This document shows positions 52,294 through 60,971 of a DNA stretch of 64,000 nt, one piece after another. The stretch covers positions 219,001 to 283,000 of the forward strand of contig NZ_CP040058.1 in NCBI RefSeq assembly GCF_005280655.1, written 5' to 3'. Under the pieces are notes generated by a model that searched no databases, was not told the origin of the DNA, and worked only from the letters and a program-made list of their open reading frames with translations. Position 1 is the first letter of the stretch. The number at the start of each line of letters is the position of its first letter. A program made the translations under genes and the position numbers. The DNA comes from Anaerostipes rhamnosivorans. Its GTDB lineage: Bacteria; Bacillota; Clostridia; Lachnospirales; Lachnospiraceae.

Positions 52294-52358
52294 GTTTTTC
52301 TCCATTATCTCCAGTCGGATCTGGAAAGGCCTCCTTTACGGTGTGCCCTGTGGGTTTA
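52290..52358 (+). repeat. Family 1 repeat, copy 6 (5' part of Y joined to the end of X)
   Basis: TATGAGTTTTTCTCCATTAT and GGAAAGGCCTCC match Y to about 52336; TACGGTGTGCCCTGTGGG (52337-52354) matches the end of X. The 3' arm of Y is missing. Confidence 0.78.
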
Positions 52359-52397
52359 AATTATGGAGGATTCTGTCTACATAGACTTTTCCTTTCA

Positions 52398-52422
52398 GGA
52401 AGGCTTAGGCCTTCTTTTTTTT
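52398..52422 (+). terminator. Intrinsic terminator downstream of the FadR-type gene
   Basis: GAAGGC-TTAG-GCCTTC with a run of eight T's. Confidence 0.8.
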
Positions 52423-52423
52423 A

Positions 52424-52500
52424 TGCCATAGGATAGTTCTTCGAACCTCCCTATGGCAAAAATGAGGCAGGCCTGCCTATTCTGCTCTGCTTATTATGCG
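52424..52500 (+). repeat. Family 2 leader element, copy C (truncated)
   Basis: P1: TGCCATAGG (52424-52432) with CCTATGGCA (52450-52458), inner GTTC-TTC-GAAC. A second stem GGCAGGCCTGCC follows at 52465-52477, and TTATTATGCG (52491-52500) matches CATTATGCAC of copy B. P3 and P4 are absent. It starts directly after the T run of the terminator. Confidence 0.72.
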
Positions 52501-52575
52501 TGAAAATATCAATGGTTTTAAGAGTTCATCACAATATTCATGTGAAATATAAACAAAAAGTGTGATTAATTCAAA

Positions 52576-52604
52576 TTGTAATTATGCAATACGTAAAATA
52601 TAAT
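52576..52604 (+). promoter_or_regulatory. Vegetative promoter of the RhaD/Dha operon
   Basis: TTGTAA, 17-base spacer, TATAAT; the start site should be near 52611. Confidence 0.75.
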
Positions 52605-52628
52605 GAACCTACAAGGAGGGAGCAGAAT

Positions 52629-54707
52629 ATGTATTTGGATGAACGTAGTGAATTAATACTAAGTGATATTTTAGTAGAGAATAAAATTCATACAGAAGAA
52701 TTAAAAGAAAAATATAACATTTCATTAAGACAGCTTATGTACAGTGTAGAGAAAATAAATACATATTTGACTGAAAAAAGGGCAGAAACGATCACCAAGA
52801 ATAGAATGGGTGAATTGTATGTATCAATCAAGTCCAGGAAATTATTAGATCAATGGTTGAAAGAAATAAATTCTCAAAGCTATGTTCCATCTGAATTAGA
52901 GAGAAGTCAATTAATTACGTTTATGGTGATCACAATAGAAGAGGAATTATCATTACAACATTTTGTATCTGAATTAAAGGTAAGCAAAAATACAATTTTA
53001 AGTGATTTAAAAATCGTAAAGGAAAATCTAAAAAAATATTCATGTGAATTAAAATATACAAGATTAAAAGGATATTTTATCAAAGGAAATGAATTTGAAA
53101 TTCGCAAAATTTTAATAGAACTAGTAAATCTAATTTTAAATATACCTTATGGAAAATATATGGTCGAACGTATTACTAAAGTTACAAATGGAGAACTTCA
53201 AAAAGTCACAGATTGGCTGGAGGCCATTGAAAGAGATTTAAAAATTTCTTATACAGATGACAAGATGGAGACAACGCCTTATACAGTGGCATTGATATAC
53301 AGAAGAATTGAATTTGGGCACTACATTCAAGAAGACGATATGATCTTTCAAGAATTATCAGACACGAAAGAATATGCATTTGCCGAGAGATTGTTATCTT
53401 CTATTGGAAAAGTACCAAGGCAAGAACGTTTTTTTATAACATTACAATTACTATCGACTAATTTGGTTGGAGAATCTGTTTTATCAGAAAATCAAATGCA
53501 AAAAATGAATCAAGCAGTGAAAGAAGTTATTTTAAAGTTTGAAAATCGGGCTTGTATTATGTTTCAAGATCGAGATCGGTTAGTGCAAATGTTAGTGCAA
53601 CATATGAAGCCGGCATATTACAGAATAAAATATAATCTGACATTAACAACCAACTTGTTAGATCTGGTAAAAATAGAAATGATTGAGGAAGAACTACAGG
53701 AAATTTATTTATTGCTGAAACAATGTATGGAACCTATAGAGAGACTGGTAGAATGTAAGATCCCGGAAATTGAAATGCAATTTATCACAATGTTCGTTGC
53801 AAGCTGGTTCAGAAAAGAGGGACAGAAATTAGTAGAAAAACCTCGTGCGTTGGTTGTATGTCCTAATGGAATTACAGTGTCAAAAGTAATGCACAGCTCA
53901 TTAAAAGTTTTATTTCCTGAATTTGATTTTCTTAAATCTATTTCAGTAAGAGAATTTGAAGAAATGGATGATAGTACATATGACCTGATTTTTTCACCAG
54001 TTCGATTAAACACAACAAAAAAAATTTTTATTGTGGAGCCAGTGATTACAGTAAGTGATAAAAAGACGTTACGAAAAAAAGTGCTGGAAAATGTATATGG
54101 AATTAAAATGGTCGATTATGATGTAGATGAAGTATACAAGATAATGAAAAAGCACGTGAAAAGCGGCATAAGCTTCAATCAAGAAAAAAATATAAAAAGA
54201 GAATTAAAGAATTACTTTTCTATTAAGATTGATGATAACGTTGAGCAAAAAAATGATTGCGAAGATATCAATTTAACAGATTTAATTCATCAAAATTATA
54301 TTCAAATAAAGAAACAGGTTTCAAGCTGGAAAGAGGCAATGGAGATTGTAGCACAACCTCTATTAGACTACGGACATGTTACACCAGAGTATGTAGATCG
54401 AGTTATCCGCCAATACAATGATCTATCAATCCATATCATTTTTGGCGGGAAGATTGCAGTTCCTCATGGAATGCCTGATTTTGGCGTAAATGAATTAGGG
54501 ATGTCCATGTTAGTAATAAATGACCCAGTGAAATTTGGAGGATTGGATGTCCATGTATTTATGATGTTAGCGCCTGAAGATGAGAAAAGACATCTAAAAG
54601 CAATGCTGCAGATGACAAGCCTTGCAGCAGATGAAAACGGAATTAGAAGATTAGTTGAAGCAAATGACAAAAAAGAGATCATAGAAGTATTAAAGCAATA
54701 TCAATAA
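52629..54707 (+). CDS. BglG-type PTS regulator (HTH, PRD, EIIB-like, EIIA)
   Basis: This 692-residue activator has an N-terminal helix-turn-helix (IHTEELKEKYNISLRQLMYS), a second one near SKNTILSDLKIVKENL, PRD regions (about 190-400), an EIIB-like domain starting ALVVCPNGITVSK (about 410) and a complete EIIA-2 domain (about 550-692) whose phospho-His is in KIAVPHGMPDF. Unlike the regulator at 13568, its EIIA part is intact. ATG 52629 is chosen after AAGGAGGGA and lies downstream of the promoter; a start at 52584 would lie upstream of the -10. This gene is richer in A and T than its neighbours before 52.3 kb. Confidence 0.9.
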   Translation: MYLDERSELILSDILVENKIHTEELKEKYNISLRQLMYSVEKINTYLTEKRAETITKNRMGELYVSIKSRKLLDQWLKEINSQSYVPSELERSQLITFMVITIEEELSLQHFVSELKVSKNTILSDLKIVKENLKKYSCELKYTRLKGYFIKGNEFEIRKILIELVNLILNIPYGKYMVERITKVTNGELQKVTDWLEAIERDLKISYTDDKMETTPYTVALIYRRIEFGHYIQEDDMIFQELSDTKEYAFAERLLSSIGKVPRQERFFITLQLLSTNLVGESVLSENQMQKMNQAVKEVILKFENRACIMFQDRDRLVQMLVQHMKPAYYRIKYNLTLTTNLLDLVKIEMIEEELQEIYLLLKQCMEPIERLVECKIPEIEMQFITMFVASWFRKEGQKLVEKPRALVVCPNGITVSKVMHSSLKVLFPEFDFLKSISVREFEEMDDSTYDLIFSPVRLNTTKKIFIVEPVITVSDKKTLRKKVLENVYGIKMVDYDVDEVYKIMKKHVKSGISFNQEKNIKRELKNYFSIKIDDNVEQKNDCEDINLTDLIHQNYIQIKKQVSSWKEAMEIVAQPLLDYGHVTPEYVDRVIRQYNDLSIHIIFGGKIAVPHGMPDFGVNELGMSMLVINDPVKFGGLDVHVFMMLAPEDEKRHLKAMLQMTSLAADENGIRRLVEANDKKEIIEVLKQYQ

Positions 54708-54784
54708 TTGGTAACGATTCGTTGACGAATTGAATGGATGACGATCCATATATATAACAACAAACAAATAACAAGGAGAAAGAA

Positions 54785-55807
54785 ATGAAAAGAATTGTTT
54801 ATTATGGTATTCAGGATATTAGATTAGAAGAAGCAGAAATTCCTACACCAGGTCCTGGAGAGGTTGTAGTCAAAAACAAAGTTACATTAACCTGCGGGAC
54901 TGATTGTAAAATGTTTATGCGGGGATATCGTTATCAGCCGCCACATTTAATTGGTCATGAGGCATCTGGAGATGTTGTTGCAGTAGGTGAAGGTGTGACA
55001 AATTTTAAAATCGGGGATAGAGTAGTGGCTCACAATACAGCGCCTTGCCATAAGTGCTATTGGTGTAAAAAGGGACAACATTCAATGTGTACTGACCTGC
55101 CATCAAATCTAGGTGCATATGGAGAGTATCAGCTAATTCCAAAAAATATTGTGAATGAGACAATGTTTAAATTACCAGATGATATGGAATATAAGCAGGC
55201 AGCTTTGACAGAACCTCTTTCATGCGCGGTCTATGGGATTTCAAATGTCACAATTGAATTAGGAGATACAGTTGTTGTGAATGGATGCGGGCCAATTGGA
55301 CTTATGTTTATCCGATTAGCATATCTAAGAGGAGCCAGAGTTATTGCATGTGACAGACAGGAAAATAGACTGGCCCTGGCAGCAAAATTAGGTGCAGCTG
55401 AGACGATTAATATTGATGAGAAAGATCAGATTCAGGCGGTTAGAGACTTAACAGAAGATAGCAGGGGCGTAGATGTAGCCATTGAAGCAGCAGGATTGCC
55501 GCAGGTATGGGAAATTGCATTTAGACAAGTTAGAGCAGGCGGACAAGTATTGTGCTTCGGAGGAACTAAAAAAGATACAACGGTAAATATTGATTGCACA
55601 AGGATGCATTACGAACAAATTACGATCAAAGGTGTATTCCATACGACGCCCCAACATGTAAATGCTGCATTTGAGTTGTTAAAAATGGGAGCAATTCAGG
55701 CAGAAGATTTTGTAGAACATGAATATAAAATCGAAGACACAGAAGCGGCAATTAGAGAACATGCAGCTGGAAAAGTAATTAAAAACTGTATTGTTTATGA
55801 TGACTGA
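54785..55807 (+). CDS. Zinc-dependent medium-chain dehydrogenase (polyol dehydrogenase-like)
   Basis: This 340-residue enzyme has TLTCGTDCKMF and GHEASG (catalytic zinc), CHKCYWCKKGQHSMC (about 85-99) and NGCGPIGLMFIRLA (about 164-177). It is a paralogue of the enzyme at 20247, with nearly the same order of motifs and the shared KGVFHTTPQHV. It should oxidise the polyol phosphate delivered by the PTS genes that follow. RBS AAGGAGAAAG. Confidence 0.9.
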   Translation: MKRIVYYGIQDIRLEEAEIPTPGPGEVVVKNKVTLTCGTDCKMFMRGYRYQPPHLIGHEASGDVVAVGEGVTNFKIGDRVVAHNTAPCHKCYWCKKGQHSMCTDLPSNLGAYGEYQLIPKNIVNETMFKLPDDMEYKQAALTEPLSCAVYGISNVTIELGDTVVVNGCGPIGLMFIRLAYLRGARVIACDRQENRLALAAKLGAAETINIDEKDQIQAVRDLTEDSRGVDVAIEAAGLPQVWEIAFRQVRAGGQVLCFGGTKKDTTVNIDCTRMHYEQITIKGVFHTTPQHVNAAFELLKMGAIQAEDFVEHEYKIEDTEAAIREHAAGKVIKNCIVYDD

Positions 55808-55821
55808 TAAGGAGACATTAT

Positions 55822-56313
55822 ATGTCGATATCTAAAAACCTAGTAAGAAAAGAATATATTTACGAGAATCTTACTGTAAAAGATCAAGAAGAAGCGTTCG
55901 ATGTCATGGGAGGAAGGCTTGTAAAAGATGGAATTACAAAAAAGAGTTATGTACAGGCATTAAAAGATCGGGAGAAAAACTTTCCAACTGGTCTGGCTAC
56001 ATCAGGAATTGTAATTGCAATGCCGCACACGGACAGCAACCATGTAAATGAAGCATGTATTACGATCGCACGGTTAAAAGATCCCATTACATTTCATGAA
56101 ATGGGAAACAAAAACAATCTTCTGAATGTAGAAATGATTTTTATGCTTGCGCTAAATGACCCTACAATGCATTTGGAAATGCTTCAAAAGATTATTGGAA
56201 TGTTTAGCAACAAAGAAATTTTAAGTCTATTAAAAGAAGCAAAAACATCAGAGGAAATATATAACGTAGTTGTTAAAGCAACTGATGTTTCACTGAAAGG
56301 AGATAAATTATGA
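55822..56313 (+). CDS. PTS galactitol-type EIIA component
   Basis: This 163-residue EIIA-2 protein has the phospho-His69 in VIAMPHTDSN. It overlaps the EIIB gene by four bases. RBS AAGGAGACA. It resembles the EIIA at 16195 in length and motif spacing. Confidence 0.92.
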   Translation: MSISKNLVRKEYIYENLTVKDQEEAFDVMGGRLVKDGITKKSYVQALKDREKNFPTGLATSGIVIAMPHTDSNHVNEACITIARLKDPITFHEMGNKNNLLNVEMIFMLALNDPTMHLEMLQKIIGMFSNKEILSLLKEAKTSEEIYNVVVKATDVSLKGDKL

Positions 56314-56600
56314 AGACAATCGTTGTAGCATGTGGAGGCGGTGTCGCAACTTCCCAGACTTGCGCGGTAAAACTGGCAGACTTATTAGAAGAGCACGGAA
56401 TCAGCAGAAGTGATTTTCAAATTGAAGCTATTAACATTAATTCAATGCCCCAATATGAAAAAGTTGCTGACATATATGTATCAATTTGTGGAACTGAGGA
56501 TGCAACGTATGATTTACCGACGTTCAGCGGTGTTCCATTTATTACAGGTATGGGAGCTGAGGAGGAATTAGAAAAAATATTAGAGGAATTAAAAAAATAA
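56310..56600 (+). CDS. PTS galactitol-type EIIB component
   Basis: This 96-residue protein has the loop VACGGGVATSQT with phospho-Cys8. The length is normal for GatB. The ATGA overlap with the EIIA gene suggests coupled translation; RBS AAAGGAG lies inside that gene. Confidence 0.92.
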   Translation: MKTIVVACGGGVATSQTCAVKLADLLEEHGISRSDFQIEAININSMPQYEKVADIYVSICGTEDATYDLPTFSGVPFITGMGAEEELEKILEELKK

Positions 56601-56615
56601 ATAGGAGGAAAAACT

Positions 56616-57980
56616 ATGGGTTTATTACAAGCTTTTTTTCAGGGCTTAATTGATTTAGGTGCAAGTGTATTTCTGCCTATTATTGTAACATTGATTGGAA
56701 TTGTTTTAGGAATGAAGCCGGTAAAAGCGCTTTCAGCAGGTTTAACTTTAGGTGTCGCATTAGTCGGAATGAACCATGTCATGGCGTTAATGACAGATTC
56801 TGTAGGTGCCGCCGCCCAGGCATTTGTAAATAATACAGGTGTTCAATTAAAGGCACTGGATATGGGATGGGCACCAGCACTCAGCCTTTGCTGGACATGG
56901 CAATATGCATTCTTAATGTTCCCGGTACAGATCGTGATCAATATTATTTTGCTGGTTGTAGGATTTACAACTTGCCTGAATGTAGATATGTGGAATGTCG
57001 GCAATAAGGTATGTACAGCGTTTTTGGTAGCTTATGTATCTGGAAGTACGGTACTCGGTTTTGCATGTGCAGTGATTCAGATTGTCTTTGAATTGAAAAA
57101 CGCGGATTGCACAAGATATCGTCTTCAAAAATTATCAGGTATTCCCGGAATTTCAATGCCGCATCCAATGTTTTTAGCAGGAATTTATTATTATCCATTG
57201 ACTCATTTGTTGGATAAAATTGTTCCAGATACATTAAACATTGACGCAAAAAAAGTAAGAGATAAGATTGGAATTTTTGGAGAAAACCATATCATGGGAT
57301 TCATTGTCGGCTGCTTTATTGGAATCTTTGGCGGATATGGATATCAGAAAGTATTACAATTAGGGGTCCAGGCAGGATGCGCTCTGACATTATTCCCAAT
57401 GGTCGCAAAGCTATTTACAACAGCGCTTACACCTGTTAGCAGCGCAGCAACAGAATTTATGAAGAAAAGATTTCACGGAAAGAACATTACAATTGGAATG
57501 GACTGGCCGGTAATGGCAGGCCGTTCGGAGCATTGGTTATTAATGATCTTAGCAATTCCGGTGATCTTTATCTATGCCATCTTCTTACCTGGAAATATTG
57601 TATTACCGTTTGGCGGATTAATGGATATTTGTCTTATTGTTCCATTATTTTATCTGACAATGGGGAATATGTTGAAAATGGCGATCGGAACCTTAATTGG
57701 AATTCCAATTCATTTATATGTGGCATCCTATTTTGCGCCTCATTTCACAAAATTGGCACAGGTAACGGGAGGCGCCGCGGTTCCAAAAGGTCAGATGTTA
57801 GCATGGTTTGGAATGGATATTTCAGAATTAAGATGGGTATTTTCAGCGGCATCAGAGAAAAATATCATCGCAATTGTATTTTTAGTAATTACAATCCCGT
57901 TAGCAATTTACTATTTTAAATCAATAAAAAAAGAAGATTTACAGTACGCAAAAGAATTGGGAATTGATGTAGAAGCATAA
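56616..57980 (+). CDS. PTS galactitol-type EIIC permease
   Basis: This 454-residue GatC-family membrane protein has ALDMGWAPALSLCWTWQYAF (about 87-106) and LPGNIVLPFGGLMD, in the order of the family, and about ten hydrophobic segments. With the two preceding genes it makes a complete transporter. RBS ATAGGAGG. Confidence 0.92.
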   Translation: MGLLQAFFQGLIDLGASVFLPIIVTLIGIVLGMKPVKALSAGLTLGVALVGMNHVMALMTDSVGAAAQAFVNNTGVQLKALDMGWAPALSLCWTWQYAFLMFPVQIVINIILLVVGFTTCLNVDMWNVGNKVCTAFLVAYVSGSTVLGFACAVIQIVFELKNADCTRYRLQKLSGIPGISMPHPMFLAGIYYYPLTHLLDKIVPDTLNIDAKKVRDKIGIFGENHIMGFIVGCFIGIFGGYGYQKVLQLGVQAGCALTLFPMVAKLFTTALTPVSSAATEFMKKRFHGKNITIGMDWPVMAGRSEHWLLMILAIPVIFIYAIFLPGNIVLPFGGLMDICLIVPLFYLTMGNMLKMAIGTLIGIPIHLYVASYFAPHFTKLAQVTGGAAVPKGQMLAWFGMDISELRWVFSAASEKNIIAIVFLVITIPLAIYYFKSIKKEDLQYAKELGIDVEA

Positions 57981-57997
57981 AGCTGGAGGGATCATTT

Positions 57998-58234
57998 ATG
58001 CATGAGAAGAAGTTAAAGAAAATAGCCTTTGTTATATTGACATTAATGGATGCATTATTTTTGGTGATTAGTGTTTTGAACTGGGATATGATGTTGAGTA
58101 TCTGCTGTTTTGTCTTGGCTATATTGCTTACATACTTATATGAAGATGTCGGATTCGGAGAATTCTATTATGGGAAAAGAATGAGAAAAGAATATAGAGA
58201 AGCAAAAAGAGCAGCTAGAAAAGAAAAAAAGTAA
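57998..58234 (+). CDS. Small two-helix membrane protein of the PTS operon
   Basis: I do not recognise this 78-residue protein. It has two hydrophobic segments (about 9-25 and 29-47), then an acidic stretch (YEDVGFGEFYYGKR) and a highly basic tail ending RAARKEKK. It lies between the EIIC and DhaK genes, 17 bases after one and 11 bases before the other, with RBS CTGGAGG. It could be a small accessory subunit of the transporter or a membrane tether for the kinase. Confidence 0.75.
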   Translation: MHEKKLKKIAFVILTLMDALFLVISVLNWDMMLSICCFVLAILLTYLYEDVGFGEFYYGKRMRKEYREAKRAARKEKK

Positions 58235-58245
58235 GGAGACCGGAA

Positions 58246-59241
58246 ATGAAAAAAATTATAAATGATCCACTATCAGTTGTTGATGAAAGTGTAGAAGGGC
58301 TTCTATATGCATATGGCGATTTTTATGAAAAGGTCCCTGAAGTAAACGGGATCATATTAAAAGAGAAAAAGAAAAAAGTCAGCATCATTTCAGGCGGAGG
58401 AAGTGGTCACGAGCCTATGCTATCCGGACTTGTTGGAGAGGGTATGTTAACTGGGGCAGCGATGGGAAGCGTATTTGCTTCCCCGGACCCTAATACAATT
58501 TCAAAAACCATAATTTCTGCAGACCAAGGAGAAGGTGTGCTCTGCCTTGTATGGAATTATGCAGGAGATACGATGAATTTTATGGTTGCTCAAGATTTAG
58601 CAATGGCAGCTGGAACTGCAGTTGAACAGGTCATCATAAATGATGATGTTGCATCTGCACCTAGAAATGACAAAGATGGCCGACGGGGAGTTGCCGGAAT
58701 GTTGTTTGTTGCAAAAATAGCTGGGGCAGCAGCAGATTTAGGGTATTCATTACAAGAGGTAAAGGAAATCGCCCAAAGGGCAAATGATAACCTTCGGTCT
58801 ATCGGAGTTGCGCTGACACCATGCTCTATTCCAGGGAACCCGCCTAATTTTAATATTGGAGACAATGAGTTTGAATATGGGATGGGAATCCATGGAGAGG
58901 CTGGAGTGAAACGAGAAAAAATGAAAACTGCAGATAACATTGTGGAAGAAATGTTGGCAGATATCATAAATGATTTTGGCTCTCTTGAAAATAAAGAAGT
59001 CCTGGTACTTGTCAATGGAATGGCGGCAACGACTAGTTTAGAATTAAATATCATGAACCGAAAACTCAATCATATTTTAAAGGAGAAAAACGTTCAGGTG
59101 TATGACAATGTAATAGGTTCATTTTGTACATCGTTAGAAATGGCGGGTGCTTCTATCTCAATCATGATGTTAGATGAAGAGTTGAAAAAGCTATATAATC
59201 AGCCTGCATATACGCCATGCTATTATCACAGGGGGAAATAA
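58246..59241 (+). CDS. dhaK: Dihydroxyacetone kinase subunit DhaK
   Basis: This 331-residue protein has the DhaK substrate domain: SIISGGGSGHEPMLSGLVGE (about 46-65), NYAGDTMNF and MGIHGEAGVKRE, whose His (near 216) covalently holds the ketone. It works with DhaL; no DhaM is in the operon, so the phosphate donor could be ATP or a DhaM elsewhere. Relatives also phosphorylate tetruloses such as erythrulose. RBS AAGGAGACC. Confidence 0.92.
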   Translation: MKKIINDPLSVVDESVEGLLYAYGDFYEKVPEVNGIILKEKKKKVSIISGGGSGHEPMLSGLVGEGMLTGAAMGSVFASPDPNTISKTIISADQGEGVLCLVWNYAGDTMNFMVAQDLAMAAGTAVEQVIINDDVASAPRNDKDGRRGVAGMLFVAKIAGAAADLGYSLQEVKEIAQRANDNLRSIGVALTPCSIPGNPPNFNIGDNEFEYGMGIHGEAGVKREKMKTADNIVEEMLADIINDFGSLENKEVLVLVNGMAATTSLELNIMNRKLNHILKEKNVQVYDNVIGSFCTSLEMAGASISIMMLDEELKKLYNQPAYTPCYYHRGK

Positions 59242-59254
59242 AGAGGTGACAATC

Positions 59255-59887
59255 ATGAAGGAATTGACTGTAGAACAAACAAAAGAGATGATGTTTTCTG
59301 TTGCGGATAAAATGATAGAAAGCAAAGCAATGTTGTGTGAGATTGACGGAAATATTGGAGATGGAGATCATGGACTTGGCATCGAAAGAGGCTTTACGTC
59401 TGTGAAACAATTTCTGCAAGATAAAAATCCTGAAACTATATACGACATTTTCACAGGAGCAGGGATGGCAATGATGAATTCCATGGGTGGAGCATCAGGG
59501 GTTATTTTTTCAGCAATTTTTATGGGGATCGCACAGCAGCCGAAAGAAGATACCTTAAGCCTAGATGCATTTATTGGTATGTGTGAAAGTGGACTGAAAA
59601 AAATCAAAGTTGTCGGGAAAGCAAAGAAAGGCGACAAAACTATGATTGATGCTTTAGAGCCAGCGGTGGAGGCCATGAAAAAAGCACCGAAGGATTGCGG
59701 ATTCCCGGAATTATTACACATTGCTTATGAGTCGGCGCTGCAAGGTGTTGAAGATTCCAAAGGGTATATCGCGAAATTCGGAAGAGCAAAATTCTTAGGA
59801 GAGAGAGCGCTTGGACATGAGGATGCAGGGGCTGTTTCAGTTTCAATTATTTTTAAATCAATGAGTGAATATGCTGCAACTGTATAG
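59255..59887 (+). CDS. dhaL: Dihydroxyacetone kinase subunit DhaL
   Basis: This 210-residue protein is the nucleotide-binding subunit: CEIDGNIGDGDHGLGIERGF (about 29-48) holds the Asp residues that bind Mg-ADP or ATP, with GDKTMIDALEPA and RAKFLGERALGHEDAGAVS later. ATG 59255 follows AGAGGTG; a GTG start at 59246 would include the ribosome site. Confidence 0.9.
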   Translation: MKELTVEQTKEMMFSVADKMIESKAMLCEIDGNIGDGDHGLGIERGFTSVKQFLQDKNPETIYDIFTGAGMAMMNSMGGASGVIFSAIFMGIAQQPKEDTLSLDAFIGMCESGLKKIKVVGKAKKGDKTMIDALEPAVEAMKKAPKDCGFPELLHIAYESALQGVEDSKGYIAKFGRAKFLGERALGHEDAGAVSVSIIFKSMSEYAATV

Positions 59888-59904
59888 GTGAGGAGAAACA
59901 TGCG

Positions 59905-60702
59905 ATGAATATTTTGAAAAATCCATTTTTTGAAGAAGCGATCGATGCTTGTAGGTATTTCTGGGAAGCTGGATGGGGCGAGAACCATGCTGGAAACCTT
60001 ACATATTTATTATCTGACGAACAAGTTCAGGAGATAAAAGAGGACGAAGATGTAAAAAAAACAGCACCAACACAAATTGCTATGACATTTGAAGCGAAAG
60101 AGTTAATTGGAAAGTACTTTTTAGTGACAAGAGCAGGAGCATTTTTCAGGACAATTCATAAACATCCAGAAAAAGATTTAGGAATTGTTAAAGTAAACGA
60201 GGATAGTGTAGATATTATTTGGGGATTTGAAAATGGGACCATGAGACCGACAAGTGAGTTCCCTGCACATTTATTATGTCATCAGGCAAGGCTGAAACAA
60301 AATCCAGAGAATCGATTGGTTATGCATTGTCATCCGACACATACAATCGCAATGACGTTTGCTCATGAAATTGATGAGGAGAAATTCACAAGAACTATGT
60401 GGAGCTTAAATTCGGAATGTGTACTAGTCTTCCCGGAAGGATTGGGTATGCTGCCGTGGATGGTATGTGGAGAAGGTGCGATCGGACCAGAAACTGCAAG
60501 AAAAATGGAAAAGTATCGAATTGTAATTTGGCCTTACCATGGAATGTTTGCAAGTGGCACATCTTTTGAAGATACAATTGGTTTAATAGAGACTGTTGAG
60601 AAAAACGCGCAGGTATATATGTTAAATGGCGGAAATATAAAAAACGGTTTAACAGAAGATCAGGTAAAGGAATTAGCCCAGGTATTTGGTCTATGGGATT
60701 GA
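59905..60702 (+). CDS. rhaD: Rhamnulose-1-phosphate aldolase family (RhaD-like)
   Basis: This 265-residue zinc aldolase matches RhaD along its length: GWGENHAGNLTYLL (about 24-37), LVTRAGAFFRTI, TSEFPAHLL (catalytic Glu), MHCHPTHTIAMT (zinc His, about 139-144), VVFPEG/VFPEGLGMLPWMV and WPYHGMFASG (zinc His). E. coli RhaD cleaves L-rhamnulose-1-phosphate to DHAP and L-lactaldehyde. No rhamnose isomerase or rhamnulokinase is in the operon; PTS phosphorylation plus the zinc dehydrogenase could supply the ketose-1-phosphate instead. It is the last gene before a terminator. RBS GTGAGGAGAAAC. Confidence 0.92.
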   Translation: MNILKNPFFEEAIDACRYFWEAGWGENHAGNLTYLLSDEQVQEIKEDEDVKKTAPTQIAMTFEAKELIGKYFLVTRAGAFFRTIHKHPEKDLGIVKVNEDSVDIIWGFENGTMRPTSEFPAHLLCHQARLKQNPENRLVMHCHPTHTIAMTFAHEIDEEKFTRTMWSLNSECVLVFPEGLGMLPWMVCGEGAIGPETARKMEKYRIVIWPYHGMFASGTSFEDTIGLIETVEKNAQVYMLNGGNIKNGLTEDQVKELAQVFGLWD

Positions 60703-60763
60703 TCTCCTTTGATCACAACTTTAAATATCAGATTAAGCAGCGAGACTGTTTGAAGTTTTATGA

Positions 60764-60797
60764 ATGGGCAGAGCCGATTTTTCGGTATCTGCCCATA
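60764..60797 (+). terminator. Terminator of the RhaD operon
   Basis: ATGGGCAGA pairs with TCTGCCCAT, with an inner CCGA/TCGG stem; weak T tail. Confidence 0.7.
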
Positions 60798-60875
60798 TTT
60801 GTATGATACAGGAACTTTCTGTCTATCAGCAATCGCTATGGTCTTTACAGACTTTTGTTTCTTTTATATTCTTTA

Positions 60876-60952
60876 GATACATCATATGTATATATTGACA
60901 TTAGACATCATATGATTTATAATACAACAAACAAGAGGTATGATGTCTAATG
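60876..60952 (+). promoter_or_regulatory. Promoter TTGACA-17-TATAAT with a perfect 14-bp inverted repeat
   Basis: The -35 is at 60895-60900 and the -10 at 60918-60923. CATTAGACATCATA (60899-60912) is repeated inverted at 60939-60952. A third palindrome, ATACAT-CAT-ATGTAT, lies at 60877-60891. This resembles operators of GntR/FadR-type regulators. Confidence 0.75.
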
Positions 60953-60971
60953 TTAAAAGGAGGCTATGATT

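Noticed and set aside
58590..59069. 159-codon minus-strand open frame inside dhaK
   Set aside because: Shadow of the DhaK coding strand, with no domain signature.
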